From Capitulum mitella (taxonomy: Eukaryota; Arthropoda; Thecostraca; Pollicipedomorpha; Pollicipedidae): a DNA stretch of 64,000 nucleotides. This document shows, piece by piece, positions 26,310 to 34,420 of the stretch. A program made the translations under genes and the position numbers. The notes beneath the pieces are model-generated. The model did not search any database. It was not told the DNA's origin and saw nothing but the letters and a program-made list of their open reading frames with translations. Location: contig CP099849.1 of NCBI GenBank assembly GCA_030062745.1, positions 21,936,144-22,000,143 of the forward strand, in the 5' to 3' direction. Position 1 is the stretch's first letter. Every line of letters begins with the position of its first letter.

Positions 26310-27479
26310 CTTCCCAACATTAATAAATATTTTGAAGACCCAAAAAAAGGGGACAAATTGGTAATCCTTACCGATCGCACACCATGCGCAGAGTCGAGGG
26401 TAAGGTTAACGCGCGAGTGTAGTTTCCGATTTCGCCACCAGGGTGATATTCGTTCTTTTTCTCGCCGCTAGGAAGAGTACGTAAAAATACTGACATTCGC
26501 TAGGATGGTTCCGCTCAAGAACCAATGGTATGATAACCAATAGTTCGATTCGGCTGATTCGAACGCCAGTTGATAGCGCCGAACGTTTCGTTTCTGTGAC
26601 TTACACACTTTTACTTTTGACCCGCTGATGACGTCACAGGTGAGGTCAATCACGAAAAAAGGACCACTTTCTCCAGAATTGCCGAACTTCGATGGAAAGC
26701 AGATGAATTCGTTCAGACCAGACCTAACCTAACCTAACCTAACCTAACCTAACCTAACCTAACCTAACCTAGCCTAGCCTAACCTAACCGAACCTAACGA
26801 ATATTACCCTGGTGGCGAAATCGGAAACTACACTCGCGCGTTCTTGAGCGGAACCATCCTAGCGAATGTCAGTATTTTTACGTACTCTTCCTAGCGGCGA
26901 GAAAAAGAACGAATATCACCCTGGTGGCGAAATCGGAAACTACACTCGCGCGTTAACCTTACCCTCGACTCTGCGCATGGTGTGCGATCGGTAAGGATTA
27001 CCCAAATTGACACTTGGATTCACTTTTACACATTAATTTTTATCCTTCCGAAACTTCTTGTTGGAGAACGGGATCTCGGTGGAGCAGCAGGAATTAACAC
27101 AACTGTAACAGAGCCAATTCACTTTTCCATATAAAATGCACATAATTAAGTTTAAAAAAGAACTGCACTTAGAATTTAAATACTAAAACCACATGCTCAC
27201 CTCAGGGTTCCTCGAGCCGCCCATACCTCCTCTTCCTCCGCGAAAGCCGCCACCGCGACCTCTGTACTCCCCACCACCACGCCCTCCACGAAAGTCTCCA
27301 CCTCCACGGCCACCCCTGAATTCTCCACCACCACCACGTCCCCCACGGAACTCTCCACCTCCACCTCCACGGCCGAAGCCAAACCCACGGCCCCTGCCTC
27401 CTCTGCCACGGAATCCTCCACGGGGACTTCCCATGTTATGAACGTCTCCGTTACCGTTGTCCATAACTGCTTCTGCCAT
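16464..27479 (-). CDS. DBHS-family nuclear RNA-binding protein (NonA/NONO/SFPQ-like), nine coding exons
   Basis: Full gene span; exons are listed separately. Joining nine exons with GT-AG junctions and matching phases gives 548 residues plus a stop. The order is: RGG-rich N-terminus (about 15-93), RRM1 (about 126-195, RNP2 CRLFVGNL, RNP1 KAFGFIKL), RRM2 (about 200-268, TSLKVKRL and GEGILEFA), NOPS (about 270-325, EDDEEEGL then PRFAQPGTFE), a charged coiled coil (about 315-430), and a Gly/Pro/Arg tail ending FPNKRPRMF. This order is specific to DBHS proteins: dimers that bind RNA and DNA in the nucleus and act in transcription, splicing, RNA retention and, in vertebrates, paraspeckles. RGG tracts at both ends resemble insect NonA more than vertebrate NONO. 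I see no frameshift or internal stop in the joined exons. The exact paralogue name is uncertain; most arthropods have one gene of this type. Confidence 0.93.
16635..19749 (-). other. DBHS gene intron 8
   Basis: 3.1 kb between donor CAG|GTAGGT and acceptor CGTAG|. A G-run lies at 18657-18665. No nested gene or repeat element recognised. Confidence 0.7.
19750..19787 (-). CDS. DBHS gene coding exon 8 (38-bp micro-exon)
   Basis: Acceptor TTGCAG| and donor CAG|GTAGGT enclose 38 nt encoding GGMGRGGRGGGQ with the split Gly codon from exon 7. Both phases fit. Skipping it would put exon 9 out of frame (38 is not divisible by 3), so it must be included to reach the RGG tail. Confidence 0.82.
20131..20278 (-). 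CDS. DBHS gene coding exon 7
   Basis: Acceptor CTCCTGCAG| and donor ATGG|GTGAGT. Encodes ANELSNLLDQQDPVIWG followed by a Gly/Pro-rich stretch. Short leucine-rich segment just after the coiled coil, then low complexity. Ends in phase 1. The intron on its 3' side is 343 bp. Confidence 0.86.
20614..20991 (-). CDS. DBHS gene coding exon 6 (NOPS end and coiled coil)
   Basis: 126 codons, from acceptor TTGCAG| to donor ATGAAG|GTCAGC. Starts with VGPRFAQPGTFESEYGSRW, the conserved NOPS-to-helix junction of DBHS proteins. It then continues as an almost pure Glu/Arg/Gln/Lys/Leu heptad-like helix (DRRxxLEEEMQRRQET type) to QENQLFMK. This helix drives DBHS polymerisation. The strong codon bias (GC at third positions) makes both strands open, which explains several overlapping spurious frames. 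Confidence 0.95.
21246..21354 (-). CDS. DBHS gene coding exon 5 (NOPS)
   Basis: Acceptor TGGCAG| and donor GCTCG|GTAAAT. With two bases from exon 4 it reads ESLCPVEVEALKEDDEEEG and on to KKHQEYRRERS. The acidic EDDEEEGLCEK block is the signature of NOPS, which wraps RRM2 of the dimer partner. Confidence 0.94.
21661..21791 (-). CDS. DBHS gene coding exon 4 (RRM2, second half)
   Basis: Acceptor GTTCCAG| and donor ACAGA|GTGAGT. Encodes LERAVVVVDERGKSTGEGIL and on to SSFFITE. ERAVVVVDERG and the RNP1-like GEGILEFAKKP are diagnostic of DBHS RRM2. Ends in phase 2. Confidence 0.94.
22160..22330 (-). CDS. DBHS gene coding exon 3 (RRM1 end, RRM2 start)
   Basis: Acceptor GTTTTCAG| and donor GGTGAG|GTAAGG, phase 0 at both ends, 57 codons. 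Contains the end of RRM1 (ALNGTQRNGRLLKVRFSAM) and the start of RRM2 (TSLKVKRLSPWVSNELLELAF). The VSNELLE.AFSVFG segment is near-invariant in DBHS proteins. Confidence 0.95.
22750..22971 (-). CDS. DBHS gene coding exon 2 (RRM1)
   Basis: Acceptor GCTTGCAG| and donor AAGCTG|GTAAGT, 74 codons, phase 0 at both ends. Begins DRLMEKLQSISGPTYDLP. Contains RNP2 (CRLFVGNL) and RNP1 (KAFGFIKL) of RRM1. Confidence 0.95.
24315..25800. repeat. Degenerate ~33-bp minisatellite in DBHS intron 1
   Basis: Dozens of diverged units built on CTTGCCATCTCAGGGGCCCCT, with spacing about 30-36 bp. No two adjacent units are identical, so the array is old. The same unit type occurs at 50545-50760. Confidence 0.75.
26044..26309. 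repeat. Poly(A)-rich then poly(T)-rich tract
   Basis: About 57 bp of A-rich sequence followed by about 205 bp of near-pure T. This is long enough to pair as an A/T hairpin, and is also a likely site of sequencing or consensus error. It adjoins the fold-back element but is outside its inverted repeats. Confidence 0.8.
26354..26359. repeat. Target-site duplication CAAATT (left)
   Basis: Immediately left of the 163-bp inverted repeat and matched by CAAATT at 27003-27008. Confidence 0.6.
26360..27002. mobile_element. Fold-back element with 163-bp inverted repeats and internal AACCT telomere-type array
   Basis: A 643-bp element. Arms at 26360-26522 and 26840-27002 are inverted copies in which I find no mismatch, and 6-bp direct repeats (CAAATT) flank them. 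Between the arms: a CRE-like TGACGTCA at about 26630; 8-9 exact AACCT pentamers and several variants at 26723-26795, equal to TTAGG on the minus strand; and a direct ~45-bp copy of part of the right arm (about 26798-26840). There is no coding frame. Perfect arms imply recent insertion or conversion. The class is not certain: long-TIR MITE, fold-back element, or a subtelomeric fragment mobilised by a DNA transposon. Confidence 0.8.
26723..26795 (-). repeat. Interstitial TTAGG telomere-type repeat
   Basis: Tandem AACCT with a few variants (AGCCT, AACCG). TTAGG is the ancestral arthropod telomere unit. Here it is the core of the fold-back element rather than a chromosome end. Confidence 0.85.
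27003..27008. repeat. Target-site duplication CAAATT (right)
   Basis: Matches 26354-26359 and abuts the end of the inverted repeat. Confidence 0.6.
27201..27479 (-). CDS. DBHS gene coding exon 1 (start codon, RGG domain)
   Basis: ATG at 27479 (MAEAVMDNGNGDVHNMG...), with A at -3 and G at +4 (AGGATGG), gives a good initiation context. Donor CCTGAG|GTGAGC. Residues 18-90 are FRGGRGGG-type repeats, encoded by a degenerate ~27-30-bp in-frame repeat. RGG tracts bind RNA, are targets of arginine methylation and favour condensate formation. 93 codons, phase 0. Confidence 0.92.
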
Positions 27480-27600
27480 CCTTAAGCGAAAAGAAATGCA
27501 GACACGGAACAAGACAAATTATCTTTACTCTCAACTTGGTCCACGAGGGATACGCGCCGCACCCCACACGCCGGACGAGAGAGAGAGAAAATGGCGGATG
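27480..27600 (-). promoter_or_regulatory. 5' UTR/promoter of the DBHS gene with YY1-type motif
   Basis: Upstream of the ATG, the minus strand carries a CT-rich tract and CCGCCATTTT (27597-27588), a full match to the YY1 consensus CCGCCATNTT often found just downstream of starts in TATA-less housekeeping promoters. The start site is probably close to 27600; no TATA box is visible. Confidence 0.45.
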
Positions 27601-28014
27601 TATTGGTGAATCATAGTGTTAAATTTTTCCTACCAAAATGGAAGGCACACATTGCTTTTGGAACGACTTTTTCGGGGGCATTTTGATACATTTTTGTTTT
27701 TTATGCTTTACATGTTGCCAAAAAGAACAGTACTGCTGGTCGTTTTTCATCGTTATGATGCATACTTTACTGTGCTGCAGCTAAACTTAGTAGCTATTCT
27801 AGTGCATACATGTTCCACCATACAACACTAAGAATTTTTAGTGTAAAGGCTCCTTCGTGCACCACGCATTCGAATCCCGGCGGACGTCACCGCGCGCTGG
27901 TGCGGTCGATGACAGCAAGGTCGTTGCCAGGCTCAGGAGGTTGATAAGTAATACAAATATTCTTTTATTTGCTTTCTGGTCCTGAACTATTCTGGACCAT
28001 GCTGAAACTTGAAT
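27601..28014. other. Intergenic between the DBHS promoter and the hAT-like element
   Basis: No gene. At 27858-27880, GCATTCGAATCCCGG resembles a tRNA/SINE B-box, but no matching A-box or SINE body is clear. Confidence 0.35.
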
Positions 28015-28022
28015 CCCTGCAT
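28015..28022. repeat. 8-bp target duplication CCCTGCAT (left)
   Basis: Abuts the left terminal repeat and is repeated exactly at 30751-30758. Confidence 0.85.
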
Positions 28023-28581
28023 TAGGGATGCACCGGATATCCGGTCCGGCCGGATATCCGGCCGGATATTAGAGATTATCCGGTATCCGGCCGGATATTT
28101 TTGTGATCCGGCCGGATACTGCCGGATATTTAACCTCCCGGTGTACAATCAAGACGTTGCTCTAATGTCTGCGTCCAAAACCGTTTCAGGGGAAACGTGG
28201 CTTGTTGTGTTAGATTGTCGATGTAATTGGCAGTTCCAAGTCGGTTTGGAGACCTTGGAACCAATTCTTTTCTGTATTGGTCCGGGAGGGTTCGGACATA
28301 TCCTGCAAGAATGGGACTCAAGTTCAAAACTGTGAAACAATAGCCAGCATGCGGTCAGCAGCCCATCCTATGATTTCCTTTTTTCGAAATATTTCTTATC
28401 TTTCTCAAATTCTGACACAAATGCATTAAGGAAAAATATAAATTGTGGGCACTAGAAAATGAGGCAGTATTTAAAGTCATACCGTAAGCACATTTATTAC
28501 TGTATGAACATTAAACTTTGCGGAAATGTAGTCATAACCGTTGCGGTCAGTTCTTGCTTAATGGATCATCTCCATCACCTC

Positions 28582-29495
28582 TCATCTGTCGGCAACACGC
28601 ACGCGCCTGGGTACGCGCACCAGCATTTTACGCGGTATCTCTAGGTCCAGAGCAGCGATCACCTGGCTCATCCAGCGCTTTAGGGCGACTTTGGATGTTA
28701 CGTACCAGGCTCCCTGATACATCCTCTGCTTAATGCTGCCCCAGATGTCCTCAGTAGGACACACCTGGTGCACAAAGGGGGACTGCTGTCACGCACTACA
28801 TACGGCACTCTGGGCTCTTCCAGCAACTTGAGCGTTTTCTTCGCATAATGAGCACTGGCCAAGTCTGGCCAGATCAACATGTCCCTCTCGAAACAGTACT
28901 CATCCAAATATGGAATGAGCACATCTCCTACGCACTTCTCACGGTACGTGTTACCATCAACATTACCCATACCCGGCATGATAGCCGACTTTGTCACACC
29001 CCTGAGAGAGATGGCGGGCCACACGAAACGATTAGGGGGAAACTTGCTCTCTGGCCTCAGTTGTACTTTTGCTGGACTTCTGCTGGACGTGCTCCAACAG
29101 AGTACCCAAGGTTTCCTGACATATACCTCTCGTGGTAGGTGAAGTAGCTTTCGTCGTCCATGGCAATGTCCCGTTCTTTCCGATTTCATGTGATCCGCGT
29201 GACAGTTTCCGGGTGCGGGTCTTTTGGGCGACCTCTTGTTTTTGGTTGACCTGGGGTGACCTCTTGCTCTTTCGGTACCGAACCTTGTTTGCCACCAATA
29301 TTTTTTGTCACGTACGTTCTGGAGATTCCAAACCTTCCAGTCGGAACGCGTTATGACACCCGTTGTTTTTACAGCTCGAATCAGCTGTAGCTGTCTTAAC
29401 ACGCGCACTAGAATGGGGGTCTTTTTGTGCCCCCACCTGCTCTTCTTGAATATCTCGAGAACGCATCTGAGCTGGTTGCTGTTACTCTGTGACAT
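28582..29495 (-). pseudogene. Broken Tc1/mariner-superfamily transposase
   Basis: Three catalytic-motif segments are readable but lie in three different frames, which shows at least two frameshifts. First D in MDDESYF (Asp codon 29155-29153), second D in WPDLASAHYAKKTL (28865-28863), Glu in PTEDIWGSIKQRMY (28752-28750). Spacing is about 96 residues then about 37, giving a DDE catalytic triad of the IS630-Tc1-mariner type. NRFVWPAIS and NVDGNTYREK.V fit the usual WG.IS and YI..V segments. The N-terminal helix-turn-helix part is too decayed to read. Terminal repeats of this inner element were not found. Confidence 0.8.
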
Positions 29496-29705
29496 TTATG
29501 GCAATTGAATAACTCGTCGGATGGCGTAGGAAATTGGAAATCGGCTGGAAATTTTGAAGTTTCAAGCATTGGAAGTCAGGCAAACATCACGAAAACGACG
29601 GTTGTCGCTGACAAATGGGAACTTTGTGAAAGAACTGGCGTTCTACTTAAGACTACTGTTTGAACACAGTCAGGCGATGTCATTCGGGCATAAGTGATGG
29701 ACGTA

Positions 29706-30150
29706 CCAAGGCCACAGCCAGGGTCAATAAGGGTTAAGGGCATCAAAGGTCAAGGTTTGTGACCTGATCCAGATTTGCTTTGCAAGATGTCAGGTTGTAT
29801 GAAATATGCATTCGAAGGCCCTAATAAAAACACGTTTGCGCACACTGATACGCTTACATATTCCAAGGTCAGTGAAGGTCAAGGTCGTTAAAGGCCAAGG
29901 TCAAATATCTTGTAACCTTGCTCAGATTTCTTCTGCGACATATCGATTTGTATGAAATATGCATTCAAAGACCCTAATAAAGACACGTGTGCGCACATGC
30001 AGACGCATATATATATTGCAGAGTCATTTCAGGTCAAGGTCATCAAAGGTCAAGGGCAGGTTTCTGAGACCTGGTCCAGATTTGTTTTGCAATACATCGA
30101 TTTGTGTGAAATACGCATTCAAAGACCCTTATAAAACACGTTTGGCATAT
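29706..30150. repeat. Three ~150-bp tandem units rich in AAGGTCA
   Basis: Units share CCAGATTTG.TTTGCAA, TGTATGAAATATGCATTC and AAGACCCTAATAAA, at about 29770, 29920 and 30075. Between them are runs of GGTCAAGGTCA and CAAAGGTCAAGG. TCAAGGTCA is the extended half-site of NR5A/ERR-type nuclear receptors. Lies inside the hAT-like element. Confidence 0.75.
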
Positions 30151-30750
30151 TGATACTGACATGTATATACATAAATAGCTATACATACATACAGAAATAT
30201 AAACGCTGGAAATGACCAGATGTACCGATGTTGGCTACCTTCACTGAAAATACGCCAAAAGATACATGTCGCGCCCTCATTTGCTCTCAAACTGTCCCGT
30301 GTTGTTCGAAATCTGATCTGTAAAAGATGAAAAAAATGACGTCACAGGTCATTGACCTGACATGACCTCGACCCAAAATCCCCAGTCAAGACGCCAAATG
30401 AATGGAAGTTATCGTATTCCACGTTTTAACGGCCCAACAAACACCCCGTTTCGTTCGAAAAGTTATACGGAATGGCCTGTACAAGCCGACAAAGTGTCCA
30501 AAGTTGACCTTTTCCACCCCATTTGGCCTTGAAAATATCGACTCACAAGCTGTGGGCATTTTTTTACTAATTTTTCAGTTTCCCATATTTTTCTTTTCTA
30601 TTCAGTCTTTCCGGTTTCATTATTTCAAGAGAAATAGTAAACAAAAACATGTAAACATAATATCCGGTATCCGGCCGGATATCCGGCACCCCGATCCGGC
30701 ATATCCGGTATCCGGCCGGATCACAAAAATCCCGATCCGGTGCATCCCTA

Positions 30751-30758
30751 CCCTGCAT
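30751..30758. repeat. 8-bp target duplication CCCTGCAT (right)
   Basis: Exact copy of 28015-28022, abutting the right terminal repeat. Confidence 0.85.
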
Positions 30759-30999
30759 TTTAAGCATCCTGAGGACGCGGTTTGTATGAGTTCTCATGGC
30801 TTGAGATTTCCGAATATTATTGTGGGGGGGGGGGGAGCACGTAGGATTTTAGACCGTTTCATTCTAGCCACTGCCGTAGGCCTAATGCTAAAATCTCTGA
30901 ATATTGGGGTCCGGGCCTCCTCTCCTTGGGATCTCCAGCCTTGTAATTACAATCGTGTCACAGAGGGACGTTGTCAACGCCAGTACGCCAGGGACTCGT

Positions 31000-32223
31000 T
31001 TAACCCTATTCCCGGAGGGCTAGACGGTATGGCCGATTCCCGGCAGGGGGGGGGGGCGGATTCGGCCCCCCCCCTGAGATCTCGAGAACTACTTATCCGA
31101 TTTCATCGCAACAAACGGCAATCGATTTGCCGTGACGTGAACTACATTTTTATAAAAAGAAATTTCCAAAATTTTAAAATTTGTGGATACAGGGGGACAA
31201 AAATGTCAAAATGGGGGGTATTTTTTGACTTCTTATAACTCCGTTGTTTATGGACCGATTTCGATGAAATTGGCATCAATCGAGAGATTATGAATAGGGC
31301 TTTTACCATGGGTATGCAAATTTGAAATTTTGAGAAAATTCATGGGCGTTCACAGGGTTTCAAAAATAGGGGGATTAGTTTTCTAATAACGAAATGAACA
31401 AAAGAGGCCAAAACACTTTTTTAGCTTCTGCTAGTCATGTTATGCTAAAGAAGTACAAATCGCATTACAATGTTTGTATAATGTTAGCATAGGCGGTGCC
31501 AGGGACTTAAAAAAGGGGGAACTGTCATGGTCACACGTTCTTCAGATCAACTTGTGACCTTTGACCTTAAATGACCTCCAGTGACCTTGGGGTCACCTGG
31601 AATGATGTCGTGTGCATTCAATATTGTCTAAAAACGTTTTTAATCGATTAAAATCACTCTATTCCAAAAAATTCATTTTTTGACTTTTGCGATATAGGGT
31701 ACGTGCACTGACATTTTAGGTCATAGCTCCGTGACCCGACCTGATATCAAGCTGAAACTTGGTACACAAGTAGAGGGCATCTTTCTACGTCATATATATT
31801 CCGGGTTTGGCATTTGAAAAAACGGCGCCGAAATTATTGCGAAAAAACAAATTTTGACTTTTGACCTTGACCTGACCTTGTAAAGTGACCTCAGATAAAC
31901 AAAATTACATATGCACATTGCCCAACTATTTAACTATATACTCATATAAAGTTTTAAGTTCTATCTTAAAAACTCTATTCTTGGCAGACATTTTCCTTTT
32001 ACCCTCAACATGGCCAAAAATGACCTGAGGTGTCTCCCAAAAACGTTGCCTGGCTCCGCCCCTGAGCAAAATAGAATTTCGAAATTTTGTCACGGCGCGT
32101 AGAAGGAATAGCTAGGAAAAGTCACCAAGTTTCGTGAAGCTGCGTTAAAAAGCCTGGAATTGGCAAGCAAAAAACCCGAGGGGGGGCGGATTCCGCCCCC
32201 CCCCCTGCCGGGAATAGGGTTAA
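31000..32223. mobile_element. piggyBac-like non-autonomous element, copy A (TTAA-flanked, 1216 bp)
   Basis: TTAA at 31000-31003 and 32220-32223 bound an element starting CCCTATTCCCGG and ending CCGGGAATAGGG. TTAA duplication plus CCCT-type ends are characteristic of piggyBac. Inside each end is a C/G homopolymer hairpin (GGGGGCGGATTC...GCCCCCC). There is no long reading frame, so it would need a transposase in trans. The interior holds a DR1 motif at 31555-31567 and further TGACCT half-sites. Copy B is in the same orientation 4.9 kb away. Confidence 0.85.
31555..31567 (-). promoter_or_regulatory. DR1 nuclear-receptor motif in copy A
   Basis: TGACCTTTGACCT, that is AGGTCA-A-AGGTCA on the minus strand: a perfect direct repeat spaced by one, the consensus for RXR/HNF4/COUP-TF-type receptors. 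Conserved in copy B. Confidence 0.55.
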
Positions 32224-32868
32224 AGAAATTTGACTGTGGGGAGGCGTGAGATGATTTATTCTTTAATCTGCCAACTCATGAACAACACAGATACTGTCGA
32301 TGTTGAATGGCTCTTTGCCATGGTTCAGAAGAAAAATGATATTCGTTAGATGTGTAGTAGCTGAGTTTGGTCTAGATATTCCTGCATTTGGCCTAAAATT
32401 TTGGTTCCAAATGGCTATTGGCGGATCATAAACATTTGGCAAAAATCTAATTTTTTTCTTCTGTCTCGCTACATGCCCCCTAATATGAGCTGGGCAGAGC
32501 AAATGCAATGCAGGCTTAGCCTAACTGCGGTTATGCTTACTCCCGTGGGCAAGCATCGCCAATGTATGGCTCTCATGCTCCTACAAGCCTTCAGCGGCTA
32601 AGGCTTTCGTATTTAGCGCCCTTGCCCGCCGAGAATGCCTAAATGAGAAAATGGGGTAGGGGTGGGGCACCCGCTCTTCCCCCACCCCACCTCCCTCAGG
32701 AATCTTTTCGTCCACCTGTATATTGCATTTTCTCACTCTGTCCTTTATCTTTGAACATCACCAGGACTGCTTTTCTGTTTCCAAGGTTTCTTTTGCGTTG
32801 GAGTCTCTTCATCGCAGGCGAGGAAACGGCCTTTCTCTAACTTCTGCTTAAGATATCTGTACTGTCCG
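32224..32868. other. Spacer between piggyBac-like copy A and the pogo relic
   Basis: No gene recognised. A C/G-rich low-complexity stretch lies at 32655-32700. Confidence 0.4.
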
Positions 32869-33125
32869 CTGAGGAGTGGGCTGGCCCAGAGCTGACGTTC
32901 TCACCTGGCGGGTGAGCTGGCCCAGCGATGACATTTCCACCTAGGGGTAGGCTGACCCGGAGTTGACGTTCTCACCCGGGGAGTGGGCTGGCTCGGAGAT
33001 GACGCTTCCCACCTGGGAGGTGAGTTGCTTCCGCGTTGGCGTTCCCACCTGGGGGTGGCCTGGCCAGGAGTTGACGTTCCCAGCTGGTGAGTAGGATGTC
33101 CAGGCTCTGGTGTTAGCGTTCCCCT
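32869..33125. repeat. ~39-bp tandem repeat beside the pogo-like relic
   Basis: About six to seven units of the type GGGCTGGCCCGGAGTTGACGTT followed by CTCACCTGGGG. The minus strand reads through much of it in frame as 13-residue units (PGENVNSGSAHP-like), so the array may have extended the transposase C-terminus. Confidence 0.7.
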
Positions 33126-34420
33126 GGCGAGGAGGGTGTCGGCCGGTACTGTGCCGGAACGGTGCGGTAGACACCGTCGGAGGTCGGAATGTCATCAGTG
33201 CGAGAGGTGTTTTTCGTCGGCAGAGATGCAAAAAATGCTTCCGACGACTCGGAGGCATCTTTGTCCAACTGGTTAAAGTCCAGCAGATACATGCCACTTT
33301 TTCGGAAGCTGTTCACTACCCCTGACGGCTTCGCTGACCTGTGTTAGGCAGCCGTGAACTCTCGAAGATGCAGGCCTACTGAATAGCTTTGCCGGGTTGT
33401 AACGGGATTGGCTCTCATCCTTTTGGTGACCCACTCTCGATCTCCCTCTTGAAAGGCCCAAAGAAGGCTCTATCCATCGGTTGCAGTTCATGCGTTATGT
33501 TGGCTGGGACACGCATAACCTGTATCCGCAGCTCTTCAGCCTCCCCGGTGACGGAGCAAAACTGACGTGGCTCCTGTGGCCATGAACGACGAGCAGACAG
33601 TGCCCTGGCGGACGGTGACGGTTAAAGTGACCTAGCCAATCAGAAACGTACTGACATTGAAGTATGCTATGCCACTTAGGGCTTGGCCGGCACCCGGGGG
33701 CAAAGATTGACCAAAGTCTGGCTTCTGCCTCTGTCCCTTATACACCAGGAAGCGAGGAATGCACGCACCAGTTGCGTTTACAGCGCACATGATAGACGGT
33801 CTCGGCCTTCACGCTGGGAACTTGATGATGAACCCTCTTGCTTCTTCTGTAGGCCAACACTTTGGGTGCCAACCTCTGCGTCAGTTGGACTCCAGTTTCA
33901 TCAGCAATAAAAACGAGCTCGGAGCGGTCGTTGACTCTCAGTTCTTTCATCGCCATCTTGAGGAGCTCAATGTATGGGCGCATTGCATTCTTATTTAGTC
34001 CCTGTCATCTTCCGTAGGTCAGTTTTCCACTCTGCCTGATGCTGGTTGTGTTGTTGCGTTTGACAAAGTTGCGTGCCCAGCGATGGCCTGTGGCCTGGTC
34101 TTACCTGTCAAACGGGTTCGGCTTTCCAAGCATTTCGCTGCATTCGAACACCGCCGAGAGCAGTTCGTCTCTGGTAAGACAAAGGTCCAATTTCGCCAAC
34201 CTCAGCAGCCGCTGAAAAAGCGTTCTTTCTTCTTCGACGGAGAACAGCGGTGGTGCCCTCGCACCGCGTGCTCCAGATTGCTCTAGAGGTGATCACGAAG
34301 CGCACGGAGTGAAATGCTGAACGTGATCGACGCTTGCCGAAGAGACATGTCCTCATTTGTCGGAAATGCGATTGCCTGTTGCATGTCCTCTTTTCGCCCG
34401 ACAGACGCCATGTTCAACGA
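33090..34420 (-). pseudogene. Broken pogo/CENP-B-type (DDE_1) transposase
   Basis: Readable blocks in several frames, in the correct order on the minus strand. A helix-turn-helix block MSLRQASITFSISLRAL near 34350. The first catalytic Asp in FIADETGVQL, followed by APKVLAYRRSKRVHHQV (33790-33930). A frame-shifted second-Asp region resembling LLV..GH.SHVSF near 33580. The third in ITHELQPMDRAFFGPFKREI (about 33425-33510). The C-terminal AFRKSG-type motif NSFRKSGMYLLDF near 33290. These are diagnostic of the pogo/Tigger/Jerky family. Multiple frameshifts and stops show it is dead. Confidence 0.8.

Larger units (their letters stand above)
22972..27200 (-). other. DBHS gene intron 1 (4.2 kb, repeat-rich)
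   Basis: The longest intron of the gene. From its 3' end it holds about 1.3 kb of ordinary DNA, a degenerate minisatellite (24315-25800), a poly(A)/poly(T) tract (26044-26309) and a fold-back element (26360-27002) ending about 200 bp before exon 1. Confidence 0.85.
28023..30750. mobile_element. hAT-like DNA transposon (2.7 kb, non-autonomous) with 8-bp target duplication
   Basis: Ends are TAGGGATGCACCGGAT... and ...ATCCGGTGCATCCCTA, followed inside both ends by clustered CCGGATAT/CCGGCCGGAT subterminal repeats in opposite orientation. An exact 8-bp duplication, CCCTGCAT, flanks it. Eight-bp duplications and YAGGG-type ends define the hAT superfamily. No hAT transposase (BED finger, RNase H-like fold, dimerisation motif) is recognisable inside. 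The interior instead holds a broken Tc1/mariner-type transposase and a ~150-bp tandem array, so this looks like a hAT shell with nested insertions. Confidence 0.85.

Noticed and set aside
27855-27885. tRNA/SINE B-box (TTCGAATCCC)
   Set aside because: An isolated B-box without an A-box, acceptor stem or repeat body.
30402-31238. 278-codon plus-strand open frame
   Set aside because: It begins inside the hAT-like element, crosses its right end and target duplication, and finishes inside the piggyBac-like copy A. A single gene cannot span these independent insertions, and no domain is visible.
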